A stretch of DNA of 33,363 bases. Origin: Herbaspirillum sp. ASV7. GTDB lineage: Bacteria > Pseudomonadota > Gammaproteobacteria > Burkholderiales > Burkholderiaceae_D. The notes under the pieces were generated by a model. The model was not told the origin of the DNA. It saw only the letters and a program-made list of their open reading frames with translations, and ran no database searches. The position numbers and the translations under genes are program-made. Shown here piece after piece: positions 16,046 to 24,328 of this stretch; positions within the stretch are counted from its first letter, which is position 1, and every line of letters starts with the position of its first letter. The stretch covers positions 1-33,363 of the forward strand of contig NZ_JAELUH010000062.1 in assembly GCF_016429215.1 (NCBI RefSeq), given 5' to 3'.

Positions 16046-17692
16046 ATGCGCAAGAATCTACCAATCACCACCAATGAACGCCTGTTGGAGGATGGCAAGT
16101 CCATCGTCTCCAAGACCGATCTGCAAGGCAACATCACTTACGTCAATCCCTACTTCATCGAGATCAGCGGCTTCACCGAAGAAGAGCTGCTGGGCGCGCC
16201 GCAGAACATCGTGCGCCACCCCGAGATGCCGCGCGAAGCCTTCGGCGACATGTGGGCCACGCTCAAGGCTGGCTTGCCCTGGAATGGCATGGTGAAGAAC
16301 CGCTGCAAGAACGGCGACTATTACTGGGTCCAGGCCAATGTCACGCCGGTGCGAGAAAACGGCCGCGCCGTCGGCTACATGTCGGTGCGTACGCGTCCCT
16401 CCCGCGAGCAGGTGCAGGCAGCCGATAGCGCCTACCGGCGCTTTGTCGCCGGCCAGGCGCGCGGCCTGCGCATCCATCGCGGCGCGGTCGCGGCCACCGG
16501 GCTCACCGGCTGGCTGCAGGGCCTGCGCGACCTGTCGGTGGCGCGCCGCCTGGGCTGGCTGATGGGCCTGTTGACCCTGATGTTCGTCGTCGGCGGTGTC
16601 ATCGCTGGCAACGCCGTGCAGAGCGCCGGTAGCAGTCCCTATGCGGTCTGGCTGGGGACCGTCTGTGGCGCATTGTTGCTGCTGGGGGCCTGGGCGCTGC
16701 TCCATGCCAGCATCGTCACGCCGCTGCACAATGCCATCAAGGCCGTGCACGCCCTGGCCGGTGGCGACCTGGACCTGCACATCGCCACCGACGCGCGCGG
16801 CGACATGGGCCTGCTGCTGCAGGCCCTGCAGCAGCTCAATGTCAACCTGCGCGCCATCATCGGTGACGTGCGACGCAACGTCGAGTCCATGACCATCTCC
16901 ACCGGCGAGATCGCCAGCGGCAACATGGATCTGTCCGGACGCACCGAATCACAGGCCTCGGCATTGGAGGAAACCGCTTCCAGCATCGAGGAATTCGCCG
17001 CCACCGTGCGTCAGAATGCCGATTCTTCCGCCAATGCCGATCGCCAGGCGCAATCGGCCTCGTCCATCGCCCAGCGTGGCAGCAATGCCGTCCAGCGCAT
17101 GGGCAAGACCATGGAGGAAATCGACGGTGCCTCGCACAAGATCGTCGACATCATCGGTCTCATCGATGGCATTTCCTTCCAGACCAATATCCTGGCCCTG
17201 AACGCCGCGGTCGAAGCCGCACGCGCCGGCGAACAGGGACGCGGCTTTGCCGTGGTGGCCTCGGAGGTGCGCACGCTGGCGCAACGTTCGGCTGCTGCGG
17301 CCAAGGATATCAAGAGCCTCATCGATGACTCCCGCACCAAGGTCGAAAGCGGCAACCAGCTGGTGCAGGAAACGGCGCAAGCCATGGGTGAACTGGGCGG
17401 TGCGGTGGAAAACATGGCCGTGACGATGGCCGAGATCACGGTGGCCAGCAACGAGCAGAGTGGCGGCATCGATCAGCTCAACCAGGCCATCAACGCCATT
17501 GACGAAACCACGCAGCAGAATGCGGCCCTGGTGGAACAGGCCGCCGCCGCCGCCGAGAACCTGCGCGACCAGGCGCAGAAACTGAGCCAGGCCGTTTCGG
17601 TCTTCAAGATCGGCCAGGCCAGCCCGCGCGCTGCGTCCATGGCCGCCACGGTGACACCAAGCAAGGAGCGCACGCTGATGCTGGCGCAATGA
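16046..17692 (+). CDS. Aer-type methyl-accepting chemotaxis protein with N-terminal PAS domain
   Basis: 548 residues. A PAS domain occupies residues 10-120 with the Aer-like block HPEMPREAFGDMWATLKAGLPWNGMVKNRCKNGDYYWV, the region that binds FAD in Aer and senses redox state. Two hydrophobic helices follow (about residues 170-225: LMGLLTLMFVVGGVIAGNAV and VWLGTVCGALLLLGAWALLH), without a large periplasmic domain. A partial HAMP and a long cytoplasmic signalling helix then follow, with the conserved hairpin SFQTNILALNAAVEAARAGEQGRGFAVVASEVRTLAQRS. The C-terminus ends KERTLMLAQ and lacks the CheR-docking pentapeptide. It likely mediates aerotaxis. Confidence 0.92.
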   Translation: MRKNLPITTNERLLEDGKSIVSKTDLQGNITYVNPYFIEISGFTEEELLGAPQNIVRHPEMPREAFGDMWATLKAGLPWNGMVKNRCKNGDYYWVQANVTPVRENGRAVGYMSVRTRPSREQVQAADSAYRRFVAGQARGLRIHRGAVAATGLTGWLQGLRDLSVARRLGWLMGLLTLMFVVGGVIAGNAVQSAGSSPYAVWLGTVCGALLLLGAWALLHASIVTPLHNAIKAVHALAGGDLDLHIATDARGDMGLLLQALQQLNVNLRAIIGDVRRNVESMTISTGEIASGNMDLSGRTESQASALEETASSIEEFAATVRQNADSSANADRQAQSASSIAQRGSNAVQRMGKTMEEIDGASHKIVDIIGLIDGISFQTNILALNAAVEAARAGEQGRGFAVVASEVRTLAQRSAAAAKDIKSLIDDSRTKVESGNQLVQETAQAMGELGGAVENMAVTMAEITVASNEQSGGIDQLNQAINAIDETTQQNAALVEQAAAAAENLRDQAQKLSQAVSVFKIGQASPRAASMAATVTPSKERTLMLAQ

Positions 17693-17856
17693 GTACCGGC
17701 AAGCCGCGCGCCGCTTTACATTCAATTGCACAACTTTACCGCTCCTGGGCGGCGCGCCACCTTTGCTTTGACACCTCCCTTGCTTATGATGAGCGCATGC
17801 CATCCTCGCGCAGACGAGCAGGGCATGCCATCCACTTCAACATCCGGGAGTCCATC

Positions 17857-18066
17857 ATGAGCGTGTCATCCGTCTCGTCCAGCAACAGCAGCTTCTACAA
17901 TACGATCGTGCAGCCGATCAAGAACGTCGCCAGCGAAGTCGGCGATGAAATCGAGAGCGCCTACGACGCCACCGCCGATGCCGTCTCTTCGGCGGCACAC
18001 TCGGTGGCCGATAGCGTCAGCTCGGGTGTGAAAGCCATCGGCAACCTGATCGATACCAAGGCCTGA
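17857..18066 (+). CDS. Small Ser/Ala-rich amphipathic protein, 69 aa
   Basis: The ATG at 17857 has a GGGAG site upstream. The start is Ser-rich (MSVSSVSSSNSSFYNTIV); the rest forms an imperfect amphipathic helix with repeats of the type DATADAVSSAAHSVADSVSSGVKAIGNLID. This resembles LEA-like or phasin-like helices, but the family is not recognised. A perfect 9-bp hairpin follows at 18093-18114, consistent with an independent transcription unit. Confidence 0.65.
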   Translation: MSVSSVSSSNSSFYNTIVQPIKNVASEVGDEIESAYDATADAVSSAAHSVADSVSSGVKAIGNLIDTKA

Positions 18067-18092
18067 GTCAACTCGCCGCGTCCTCGCGAAGT

Positions 18093-18114
18093 GGCCGGGA
18101 GCGCACTCCCGGCC
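18093..18114 (+). terminator. Hairpin after the 69-aa gene
   Basis: GGCCGGGAG-CGCA-CTCCCGGCC is a perfect 9-bp GC-rich stem 27 bp past the stop codon at 18066. No T-run follows, so termination strength is uncertain. Confidence 0.45.
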
Positions 18115-18244
18115 CTGCAGGGAACACATGCGTGGCGTCGACCAGGACATCTTTTGTTGCAATTGCCTGACCGCGCTTAGCAGACCTGCGGTGTCCAATG
18201 CTGCCTCATTGCGAATTGTTATTTTCTATCTGCACGAGGCATTC

Positions 18245-18388
18245 ATGAAACGACTGATGACGATCATCGCCACGGCGATGTTGCTGGCCACCCTGGGTGG
18301 CTGTGTCTGCGCTCCCTGGTTCTGCGGTCCGGGGCCGGGTGGCGGTGGTGGATGGGGCGGTGGCGGCCCCGGGGGCGGTCCGCGCTGA
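18245..18388 (+). CDS. Very small Gly-rich lipoprotein, 47 aa
   Basis: The ATG at 18245 opens MKRLMTIIATAMLLATLGGC, a lipoprotein signal with the lipobox LGGC. The mature part is only 28 residues, mostly Gly and Pro (CAPWFCGPGPGGGGGWGG...), with one further Cys. Short Gly-rich lipoproteins of this kind are common in betaproteobacteria but have no defined role. The shadow start at 18128 was rejected. Confidence 0.65.
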   Translation: MKRLMTIIATAMLLATLGGCVCAPWFCGPGPGGGGGWGGGGPGGGPR

Positions 18389-18401
18389 TCCCGCCGATCC
18401 A

Positions 18402-18439
18402 TAAAAAACGGGCTGAGGTTTTCTGCACCGTCAGCCCGT
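18402..18439 (-). terminator. Terminator of the TRAP binding-protein gene
   Basis: ACGGGCTGA and TCAGCCCGT form a 9-bp stem around a 14-nt loop. Read on the minus strand the stem is followed by TTTTTTA, a classic intrinsic terminator, 38 bp past the stop at 18477. Confidence 0.8.
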
Positions 18440-18476
18440 AACTGCCTGCTTCCCCTACCCTTGCTGGTGCGCAGCG

Positions 18477-19523
18477 TCAGCCCAATGCACCGACACTTCC
18501 TTCGAGCAGCTTCCATGCGTCTTCGCCAAACTTGGCGCGCATGTCCTTGTAGAAGTTGGCGCGCGCCAGCGCTTCCTTGAAGGAATCCTTGTCGGGTTCG
18601 ACGATCTGCAAGCCCTTGCCGGCCAGGTCGTTGCGGGCAAAGCCGGAGAAAGAGGCGATGTCGGCCCGCTCGTCGCTGGCAGCCTGGTCCAGTTCGCGGC
18701 GCACGATCTCCTGGATATCCTTGGGCAGCTTCTCGAAGGCACGACGGTTGCCCAGGATCCAGTAGGCATCCCAGACGTGGTTGGAGATGGTGCAGAACTT
18801 CTGCACCTCGTACAGGCGCGCGGTGCTGATGATGGCCAGCGGGTTTTCCTGGCCCTCGACCAGCTTGGTCTGCAGCGACGAATAGACTTCGTTGAAATTG
18901 ATCGGCGTGGGGCTGGCACCCAGGGCCGAGAACAGCGAGGTCAGCATCGGCGCGGCCGGCACCCGCAGCTTGAGACCCTTGATATCGCCCGCGTTCTTGA
19001 TCGCCCTGGTGGAGGTGGTGATCTGGCGGAAGCCGTTATCCCAGGGCTTGGACATGGTCAACAGGCCGACCTTCTCGATCTGCGCGCGCACATGGGCGCC
19101 CAGTTGCCCATCCATGGCCTTCCAGACGGCCGTGTAGTCGTGGAAGGCAAACCCGGTATTGACGATGCCAGCCGTCGGCACCAGGGTCGAGAGCACGGTG
19201 TTGGCCTGGTTGAAGAACTCCACACCGCCGTTACGCACCTGCGACATCAGGTCGGTATCCGAACCCAACTGGTTGGCCGGGAACAGCTTGATCTCCATGC
19301 GCCCGTTGGTGGCGTTGCGGATGCGGTCGATGGCTTCCTGCGCACGCTTGTTGACCGGGTGCGACGGATCCTGGCCGGTCGCGAACTTGTAGGTGAATTC
19401 GGCCGCATGGGCCGGGCGCGTCATGATCGAGAACAGCGGCAGCGCCGCCGCAGCGGCCCCGACCTTCAATACCTGGCGACGGCTGATCCCCTTGCTTCCT
19501 TTGTTCGTGCTCTCGTCTTTCAT
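18477..19523 (-). CDS. TRAP transporter solute-binding protein (DctP family), Tat-exported
   Basis: 348 residues. The N-terminus KGISRRQVLKVGAAAAALPLF is a twin-arginine signal with cleavage near AHA (about residue 40). The mature protein starts AEFTYKFATGQDPSHPVNKRAQEAIDRI and contains GLKLRVPAAPMLTSLFSALGASPTPINFNEVYSSLQTKLVEGQENP, which is the DctP substrate-site region with the conserved Arg that binds a carboxylate. The ligand is therefore probably an organic acid. No membrane subunits (DctQ/DctM) are in the window. It lies 72 bp downstream of the SDR gene on the same strand, and a GGAG ribosome site precedes the ATG. Confidence 0.93.
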   Translation of the reverse strand: MKDESTNKGSKGISRRQVLKVGAAAAALPLFSIMTRPAHAAEFTYKFATGQDPSHPVNKRAQEAIDRIRNATNGRMEIKLFPANQLGSDTDLMSQVRNGGVEFFNQANTVLSTLVPTAGIVNTGFAFHDYTAVWKAMDGQLGAHVRAQIEKVGLLTMSKPWDNGFRQITTSTRAIKNAGDIKGLKLRVPAAPMLTSLFSALGASPTPINFNEVYSSLQTKLVEGQENPLAIISTARLYEVQKFCTISNHVWDAYWILGNRRAFEKLPKDIQEIVRRELDQAASDERADIASFSGFARNDLAGKGLQIVEPDKDSFKEALARANFYKDMRAKFGEDAWKLLEGSVGALG

Positions 19524-19595
19524 CTCTTGTCTCCTGTTATGTTCTGGTAGGACGCAGATAAGGCAGCGCCGGCTACGTTGGCCGGCGCGGGAAGT

Positions 19596-20345
19596 CTAGT
19601 GGATCAGCATGCCGCCGTTGACGTCCAGCGTGATGCCGGTGCAATACTGCGACAGGTCGCTGGCCAGGAAGACGCACACGCCGCCCACGTCGTCGGGGCC
19701 ACCGAGGCGGCCCAGGGGGATAGTCTCGGCGATCTCGGCCTTCTTCTCGGCGCTGAGGATGTTCTTGTTGATGTCGGTGGAGATCAGGCCCGGGGTAACG
19801 CAGTTGACGCGGATGCCCTCCGGTCCGAATTCACGCGCCATGGCCCGCGCCAGGCCCAGCACGCCGGCCTTGGCCGCCGAATAGTGCGGACCGCCCAGGA
19901 TGCCGCCGCCGCGCTGTGCCGATACCGAGGAGATGCAGACGATGGAGCCGCTCCGTTGCGCCCGCATGGCCGGCAGCGCCGCCTGCGACATGTAGAGCGT
20001 GCCGCGCAGGCTGACATCCAGGATGCGCTCGTAGTCACCGCCGGTGATGTCCAGGAACTTGGCTGGCTGGGTGATACCGGCATTGTTGACCAAGATGTCG
20101 ATGCGGCCGAACTGCTGGATCACGGCCGCCGCAGCGGCTTCGCAGGAAGCCTTGTCGGTCACGTCGGCCACCAGGCCCAGATGGCCCTGGCCCAGGCGGG
20201 CGGCGGCGGTAGCGGGTTCGGCCTGGGCCAGGTCCAGGATCACCACGCGGGCACCCTGTGCGGCCATCAGGCGCGCGGTTGAAAAGCCCAGGCCGTTGAT
20301 GCCTGCGCCGCCAGTGATGATGGCGACCTTATCCTTGAGCAGCAT
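19596..20345 (-). CDS. SDR-family oxidoreductase
   Basis: 249 residues from the ATG at 20345 with GGAG upstream. Classical short-chain dehydrogenase marks: cofactor motif TGGAGINGLGFS, NNAG (ILVNNAGITQ), the Ser of the triad in ICISSVSAQRG, and YxxxK (YSAAKAGVLG). The end CTGITLDVNGGMLIH matches the family. It probably oxidises or reduces the organic acid or sugar acid handled by the neighbouring TRAP binding protein; this coupling is inferred from gene order. It is divergent from the LysR gene at 20611. Confidence 0.93.
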   Translation of the reverse strand: MLLKDKVAIITGGAGINGLGFSTARLMAAQGARVVILDLAQAEPATAAARLGQGHLGLVADVTDKASCEAAAAAVIQQFGRIDILVNNAGITQPAKFLDITGGDYERILDVSLRGTLYMSQAALPAMRAQRSGSIVCISSVSAQRGGGILGGPHYSAAKAGVLGLARAMAREFGPEGIRVNCVTPGLISTDINKNILSAEKKAEIAETIPLGRLGGPDDVGGVCVFLASDLSQYCTGITLDVNGGMLIH

Positions 20346-20493
20346 TGTGTCATCTCCAGAGAGTTGCGTTCGAATGGCCAACAACGGAGATCCTGCGGGC
20401 CGCGCATGAAGCGGACAGCGATGGCTGCCGGCATGGTCTCCTTGTTGTTCTGGCGCCGATCTTGGCGCTTTCGCCATGAGGCGACAAGTGATG

Positions 20494-20509
20494 CTTTGTC
20501 ATGGCAAAG
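20494..20509. promoter_or_regulatory. Candidate operator in the SDR / LysR divergent region
   Basis: CTTTG-TCATGG-CAAAG is a 5-bp inverted repeat with 6-nt spacing in the 265-bp gap between the SDR gene and the LysR gene. The arm spacing suits a LysR box. A TAAAAT hexamer at 20541-20546 could be the -10 of the LysR gene. Confidence 0.4.
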
Positions 20510-20610
20510 TGACGAACCATCATCTGCCCGGACGATGCGATAAAATCGGGCGCAACACCGCGCCAGCGCATGCTGTGACGCAACAGAACAACTGAGACAG
20601 ACGAGACGCG

Positions 20611-21483
20611 ATGATTCCACCCCTGACCTCCCTGATGGCCTTCGAGGCGATCGCCCGCAGGAAGAGTTTCAACCTCGCCGCAGCCGAGCTGCACCTGACA
20701 CCCTCGGCCATCAGCCACCAGGTGGCGCGTCTGGAAAAGCTGCTGGGCCTGCGCCTGTTCGAGCGTTCCACCAAGGGTGTGGAACTGACGCCGGCCGGGC
20801 AGTCCTACCTGAACCGCGTTGCCGGTGCGCTGGGCGCGATCAACTCGGCCACTGACGACCTGCGCCACGGCGTGGAGAATTCACTGCAGATCCACTCCAG
20901 TCCCAGTTTCGCCAGCCTGTGGCTGATGCCGCGCATCGGCCGCTTTGCCCAGCGCTATCCCGAGATTACGCTGGGCCTGTCGGCCTCGCCGGAGTTTTCC
21001 GATTTCGAGATCGGCCAGGTCGACCTGGACCTGCGCTGCGGCGTGCCGCACTGGCCCGACCTGGAAATCGAACCGCTGCTCGAGGAGCGGGTGTTACCGA
21101 TGGCCAGTCCCGATTTCCTGGCGCGCTACCGCATCGAGACACCTGATGACCTGGTGCTGGCGCCGCTGATCCAATCGCGTGGCAGTCTGCTGCAGTGGCC
21201 GGAGTGGTTCGCCCGCTATGCTCCCGACCTGCGTCCCGAACGCATCGCGCTGCGCTTCGACCGCGCCATGATGAGCATCGAAGCCGCCGTGCAGGGTCTG
21301 GGCGTGGTCTTCGAAAGCAACGCCTTCGGCGCCGGGCACCTGGCCAGCGGCCGCCTGCAGCCCGTGTTTGCAGAAGGCATGGACCTGCAGATCACGCAGC
21401 ATTTCGCAGTCTGCCCGGCGCGCAACAAGTCGCGTCCGGAGGTGGTGCTGTTCTTGCAGTGGCTGCGCGAAGAGAGCAGATAA
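20611..21483 (+). CDS. LysR-family regulator (GcvA-like)
   Basis: 290 residues. The opening PPLTSLMAFEAIARRKSFNLAAAELHLTPSAISHQVARLEKLLGLRLFERSTKGVELT is the GcvA-type HTH. The effector domain has LQIHSSPSFASLWLMPRIGRFAQRYPEITL and ends with FAVCPARNKSRPEVVLFLQWLREE, typical for this branch. It stands divergent to the SDR gene and, through it, to the TRAP binding-protein gene, and is probably their regulator. Confidence 0.93.
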   Translation: MIPPLTSLMAFEAIARRKSFNLAAAELHLTPSAISHQVARLEKLLGLRLFERSTKGVELTPAGQSYLNRVAGALGAINSATDDLRHGVENSLQIHSSPSFASLWLMPRIGRFAQRYPEITLGLSASPEFSDFEIGQVDLDLRCGVPHWPDLEIEPLLEERVLPMASPDFLARYRIETPDDLVLAPLIQSRGSLLQWPEWFARYAPDLRPERIALRFDRAMMSIEAAVQGLGVVFESNAFGAGHLASGRLQPVFAEGMDLQITQHFAVCPARNKSRPEVVLFLQWLREESR

Positions 21484-21602
21484 GTTCGTCCAACATCATC
21501 TTCTGCCCGAGCCTTTCGTCACTCTGCCGAATTGGTCCTGGCCAGGCATCCCGTTAGCAATAGAACCAAAGGGTGGGCAACAAACACCCTCGGACCCTTC
21601 AA

Positions 21603-21626
21603 TTTGTCCTAGGACAAAGCTATCAT
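21603..21626 (+). promoter_or_regulatory. Palindromic operator overlapping a promoter, left copy
   Basis: TTTGTCCTAGGACAAA (21603-21618) is a perfect 16-bp palindrome. A -10-like TATCAT starts at 21621, 10.5 bp from the palindrome centre, so a repressor bound here would sit in the promoter spacer. The identical palindrome, with the same distance to a -10-like CATATT, occurs in inverted orientation at 25219-25234. The inner core GTCC-TAGG-AC has the GT...AC form of GntR-family sites, and the gene for a GntR/MocR-type regulator lies between the copies. Confidence 0.75.
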
Positions 21627-21658
21627 TGTGCGGCTTACAAGGCCTCCGGCAAATTCCC

Positions 21659-21856
21659 TTATGCGAAGCTGCTGATAGAGACGATTACTCCACCAAAGAA
21701 CCCGCCGGGGACGCCTGCCGAATACGGCTTCACAGCGGCAAGGTACGACGGGAAGCGGATTTCTGCCTGAGTCAGCATGAAAAGGAATCCGGCTATGCCC
21801 TGGCCTGCTGTACCTACCCACTGGAGGGAGATGTCCATGCTTCCCTCAAGCCTTGA
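21659..21856 (+). pseudogene. Degenerate [2Fe-2S] ferredoxin-domain remnant
   Basis: In one frame the text reads LCEAADRDDYSTKEPAGDACR, then IRLHSGKVRREADFCL, then ESGYALACCTYPLEGDV and a stop. This matches the pattern of plant-type ferredoxin domains (YSCxxGxCGxCR...GYxLxCxxYPxxDV) at every position except that the first and second cluster cysteines are Thr and Gly. Only the third Cys (21716) and the fourth (LACC region) remain. No good start codon precedes it. It looks like the C-terminal remnant of a ferredoxin or reductase-ferredoxin fusion gene that has decayed. The alignment is from memory, so the call is tentative. Confidence 0.45.
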
Positions 21857-21885
21857 TTCTTTCCACTTTCAGAGGACTAGAGAAC

Positions 21886-22599
21886 GTGAAACAAGCTATC
21901 GCACTTCGCCACATCCATTTTGAAGACATCGGAATCATCGAAGCTGAGCTGCAAAGTCGCGCCTATGAAGTGCGCTACATTGATCCCACCGTCGATAACC
22001 TGGCGGATCCATCCATAGACCGTGCGGATCTGTTGATCGTGCTGGGCGGTCCCATCGGAGCCTATGACGATGCGCGGCATCCGTTCCTGGTTCAGGAATT
22101 AGACATCATCAGTCGGCGACTCAAACGCAAAAAGGCGACGCTAGGCATCTGTCTGGGAGCACAGCTCATTGCTCGGGCTCTGGGAGCGAAGGTCTATCCG
22201 ATGGGCGTCAAGGAAATCGGTTTCGGACCGCTCATGCTCAGCCCAGAGGGGCGCCGTTCTGCACTGGCAGGCCTTGACCAGGTACCCGTACTGCACTGGC
22301 ACGGTGACCAATTCGATATTCCCCCCGGCGCCACCGCGCTGGCCAGTACCGCGACCTGCCCCAATCAGGCCTTTCAACTAGACCCGCAAGTACTGGCGTT
22401 GCAGTTTCACCTGGAGGCCGATACGCGTCGCATTGAACAGTGGCTGGTGGGCCATGCCTGCGAGCTGGGGCAAGCTGGAATTGATGTAGGCCATTTGAGA
22501 ACTCAGGCCGCAGAAGTCGGGGTACAACTCAAGGAGGCGGCAAGCAAGGTCATCGGTCAATGGCTGGACGGCCTGGACGGGGCAACGCCGCTTTGCTAG
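21886..22599 (+). CDS. Class I glutamine amidotransferase-like protein
   Basis: 237 residues with GTG at 21886 preferred; TTG at 21853 would add 11 residues. The class I amidotransferase site is intact: the nucleophile Cys in ATLGICLGAQLIARALGA (near residue 95) and the His/Glu pair in LALQFHLEADTRR (near residue 180). The domain begins AIALRHIHFEDIGIIEAEL and is of the GMP-synthase-like family that often acts as a hydrolase or ligase partner with no synthetase domain. It lies downstream of the left palindromic operator and ends just before a terminator. The substrate is unknown; regulation by the MocR gene beside it is inferred. Confidence 0.88.
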   Translation: MKQAIALRHIHFEDIGIIEAELQSRAYEVRYIDPTVDNLADPSIDRADLLIVLGGPIGAYDDARHPFLVQELDIISRRLKRKKATLGICLGAQLIARALGAKVYPMGVKEIGFGPLMLSPEGRRSALAGLDQVPVLHWHGDQFDIPPGATALASTATCPNQAFQLDPQVLALQFHLEADTRRIEQWLVGHACELGQAGIDVGHLRTQAAEVGVQLKEAASKVIGQWLDGLDGATPLC

Positions 22600-22642
22600 C
22601 AGATCCAAACAGAGAGCGACGTGCCGCGACTTGTTCACAAAG

Positions 22643-22686
22643 CTCCCATCGGGTGGTTCTAAATGGCCAGTCTGATGGGAGTTTTT
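22643..22686 (+). terminator. Intrinsic terminator of the amidotransferase gene
   Basis: CTCCCATC (22643-22650) pairs with GATGGGAG (22674-22681), followed directly by TTTTT. The loop is long (23 nt) with a short inner TGG/CCA stem. It separates the amidotransferase transcript from the MocR gene, whose possible -10 (CATAAT) follows at 22694. Confidence 0.7.
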
Positions 22687-22774
22687 CCTATGCCATAATT
22701 CAACAGCATTCGGTTCCAGCCGGCATTTTCTCCACACCAGCCATCTATCAGCTCGCTCCATCCTGCCTGCCCCC

Positions 22775-24070
22775 ATGAACATCCAAGGCCAAACCGCAGC
22801 AGACATCTTCGAATCGATTCGCCTCCTGGTGCATACGCAACAGATTCTCGCTGGCCAGGCCCTGCCGCCGCTGCGTGAGCTGGCCGAGCAACTGGGCGTG
22901 AACCGTAACACCGTGGCCACCGTCTATCGCCGCCTTGTAACAGCCGGCATTGCGACCACACAAGGGCGTCTGGGTACGATCATTCGCGCCACACCCGCCC
23001 CCGGCGAACAAGAGGGCTCGCAAGCGGGTACGCCGCTGCGGGATCTGGCTGACGGCAATCCCAATCCAGCCTGGTTGCCCGACCTGAGCGCCGCCTGGCA
23101 CAGCCGTCATTATCAGCCGCGCCTGTACGGCACGGCCACCATCAACCCCGGGCTCGAACGCTACCTGAGGCAGTGGTGCACGCCCGATTGTCCGGCCGGC
23201 TTTGACATTGATCTCACGCACGGTGCGGTCGACGCTATCGAACGTCTGCTGGCGGCCTATCTGCGCCCCGGCGACAAGGTGGCAGTGGAAAATCCCTGCT
23301 TCCTGAGCAGTATCAACCTCCTGCGCAATGCTGGCCTGCAATCACTCGGGGTGCCCGTGGACCAGGAAGGGATGTCTGCCGGGGGCCTGCAAAATGCGCT
23401 CGCTCGTGGAGCGCAGGCAGTCATTCTGACCCCGCGCGCGCACAACCCTACTGGATGCAGCCTCAGCAGCCGCCGGGCGAAGGCGCTGATGCGCGTGCTG
23501 GAGAAGCATCCGCATGTGCTCGTCATCGTCGACGACCATTTTGCGCTGCTGTCAGGACAACCCTACCATAGCGTGATCCCTCGCAAGGCCAAGCGCTGGG
23601 CCCTGGTACGCTCCTTTTCCAAGGCGCTGGGACCGGACGTGCGCGTGGCGGCGGTAGCCAGCGACGCAGCAAGCTCGCGCCAGTTGCGGGCACGTCTGAG
23701 TCCGGGTAGCCACTGGGTCAGTCACTTTATTCAGGACGCCATCGAATTCACGCTCAGCCGCACAGGCACGGCCGAACTGATGCAGCAGGCACGCAGCGAC
23801 TACCTGCAACGTCGCAGTCACCTGGAAGCTGCGTTGCGCGGGGCGGGTGTGGCCGCCTGGGAAGGTGGCGATGGGCTCAACCTCTGGCTCCCGGTGGTCG
23901 GCGACGAACTCGCCATCGCGCAGACCATGGCAGAGAAAGGTTGGCTGCTGCGCCACGGAGAGATTTTCTGTGTGGACGAGAAGGTAGCGGGATTACGTGT
24001 CACGCTCTCCGCACTCGACACGGACGCCGCGCAAGATCTCGCGCGGGATCTGCAGCAAAGCCTGAACTGA
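22775..24070 (+). CDS. ptsJ: PtsJ-like MocR-family PLP-dependent transcriptional regulator
   Basis: 431 residues. An N-terminal GntR-type winged HTH (residues 1-75: ALPPLRELAEQLGVNRNTVATVYRRLVTAGIATTQGRLGT) is fused to a fold type I aminotransferase domain. PLP-binding marks are HNPTG (Asn), VIVDDHFALLS (Asp) and SFSKALGPDVRVA, where Lys forms the internal aldimine. The DDHFALLS...YHSVIP text is that of the PtsJ branch, which represses pyridoxal kinase in Salmonella. Here it lies between two convergent units that both carry the TTTGTCCTAGGACAAA operator, so it is the prime candidate regulator of the amidotransferase and yggS genes. It converges on the 24084-24326 gene. Confidence 0.88.
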   Translation: MNIQGQTAADIFESIRLLVHTQQILAGQALPPLRELAEQLGVNRNTVATVYRRLVTAGIATTQGRLGTIIRATPAPGEQEGSQAGTPLRDLADGNPNPAWLPDLSAAWHSRHYQPRLYGTATINPGLERYLRQWCTPDCPAGFDIDLTHGAVDAIERLLAAYLRPGDKVAVENPCFLSSINLLRNAGLQSLGVPVDQEGMSAGGLQNALARGAQAVILTPRAHNPTGCSLSSRRAKALMRVLEKHPHVLVIVDDHFALLSGQPYHSVIPRKAKRWALVRSFSKALGPDVRVAAVASDAASSRQLRARLSPGSHWVSHFIQDAIEFTLSRTGTAELMQQARSDYLQRRSHLEAALRGAGVAAWEGGDGLNLWLPVVGDELAIAQTMAEKGWLLRHGEIFCVDEKVAGLRVTLSALDTDAAQDLARDLQQSLN

Positions 24071-24083
24071 AGCACCCTCTCGC

Positions 24084-24326
24084 TCACGCCGCATCCAGCG
24101 CAATGGGACGAAAGAGGAGTTCGCTGTAAAGGAGACGCACGCCGTGAGGCGTACTTTCGACCAGACGCCTCTCGTCATGGCCCTCCAGTAGTTCCAGTCG
24201 GAAGCCTTCCATCGGGCCCAGTTGCCTATGGAGTTCAGCCACAGCCTCGCGCGCCCACGGGGCGGTGCTCTCGAAATGTCCGAGCAGGCGTTCATGCTGG
24301 TAAATCATCAGGCGATAGGCATTCAT
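24084..24326 (-). CDS. Small conserved-looking protein coupled to yggS, 80 aa
   Basis: The ATG at 24326 follows the yggS stop codon by 2 nt, so translation is probably coupled. The 80 residues read MNAYRLMIYQHERLLGHF, then a helix (WAREAVAELHRQL), a charged region with EGHDERRLVESTPHGVRLL, and LLFRPIALDAA. No signal peptide or membrane segment is seen. The family is not recognised, but its position in a unit with yggS and the shared operator links it to PLP homeostasis by association only. Confidence 0.7.
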   Translation of the reverse strand: MNAYRLMIYQHERLLGHFESTAPWAREAVAELHRQLGPMEGFRLELLEGHDERRLVESTPHGVRLLYSELLFRPIALDAA

Positions 24327-24328
24327 GA

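Noticed and set aside
21573-21770. 65-codon frame over the left operator
   Set aside because: It runs through the palindromic promoter and overlaps the better ferredoxin-like frame; its start GTG has no ribosome site.
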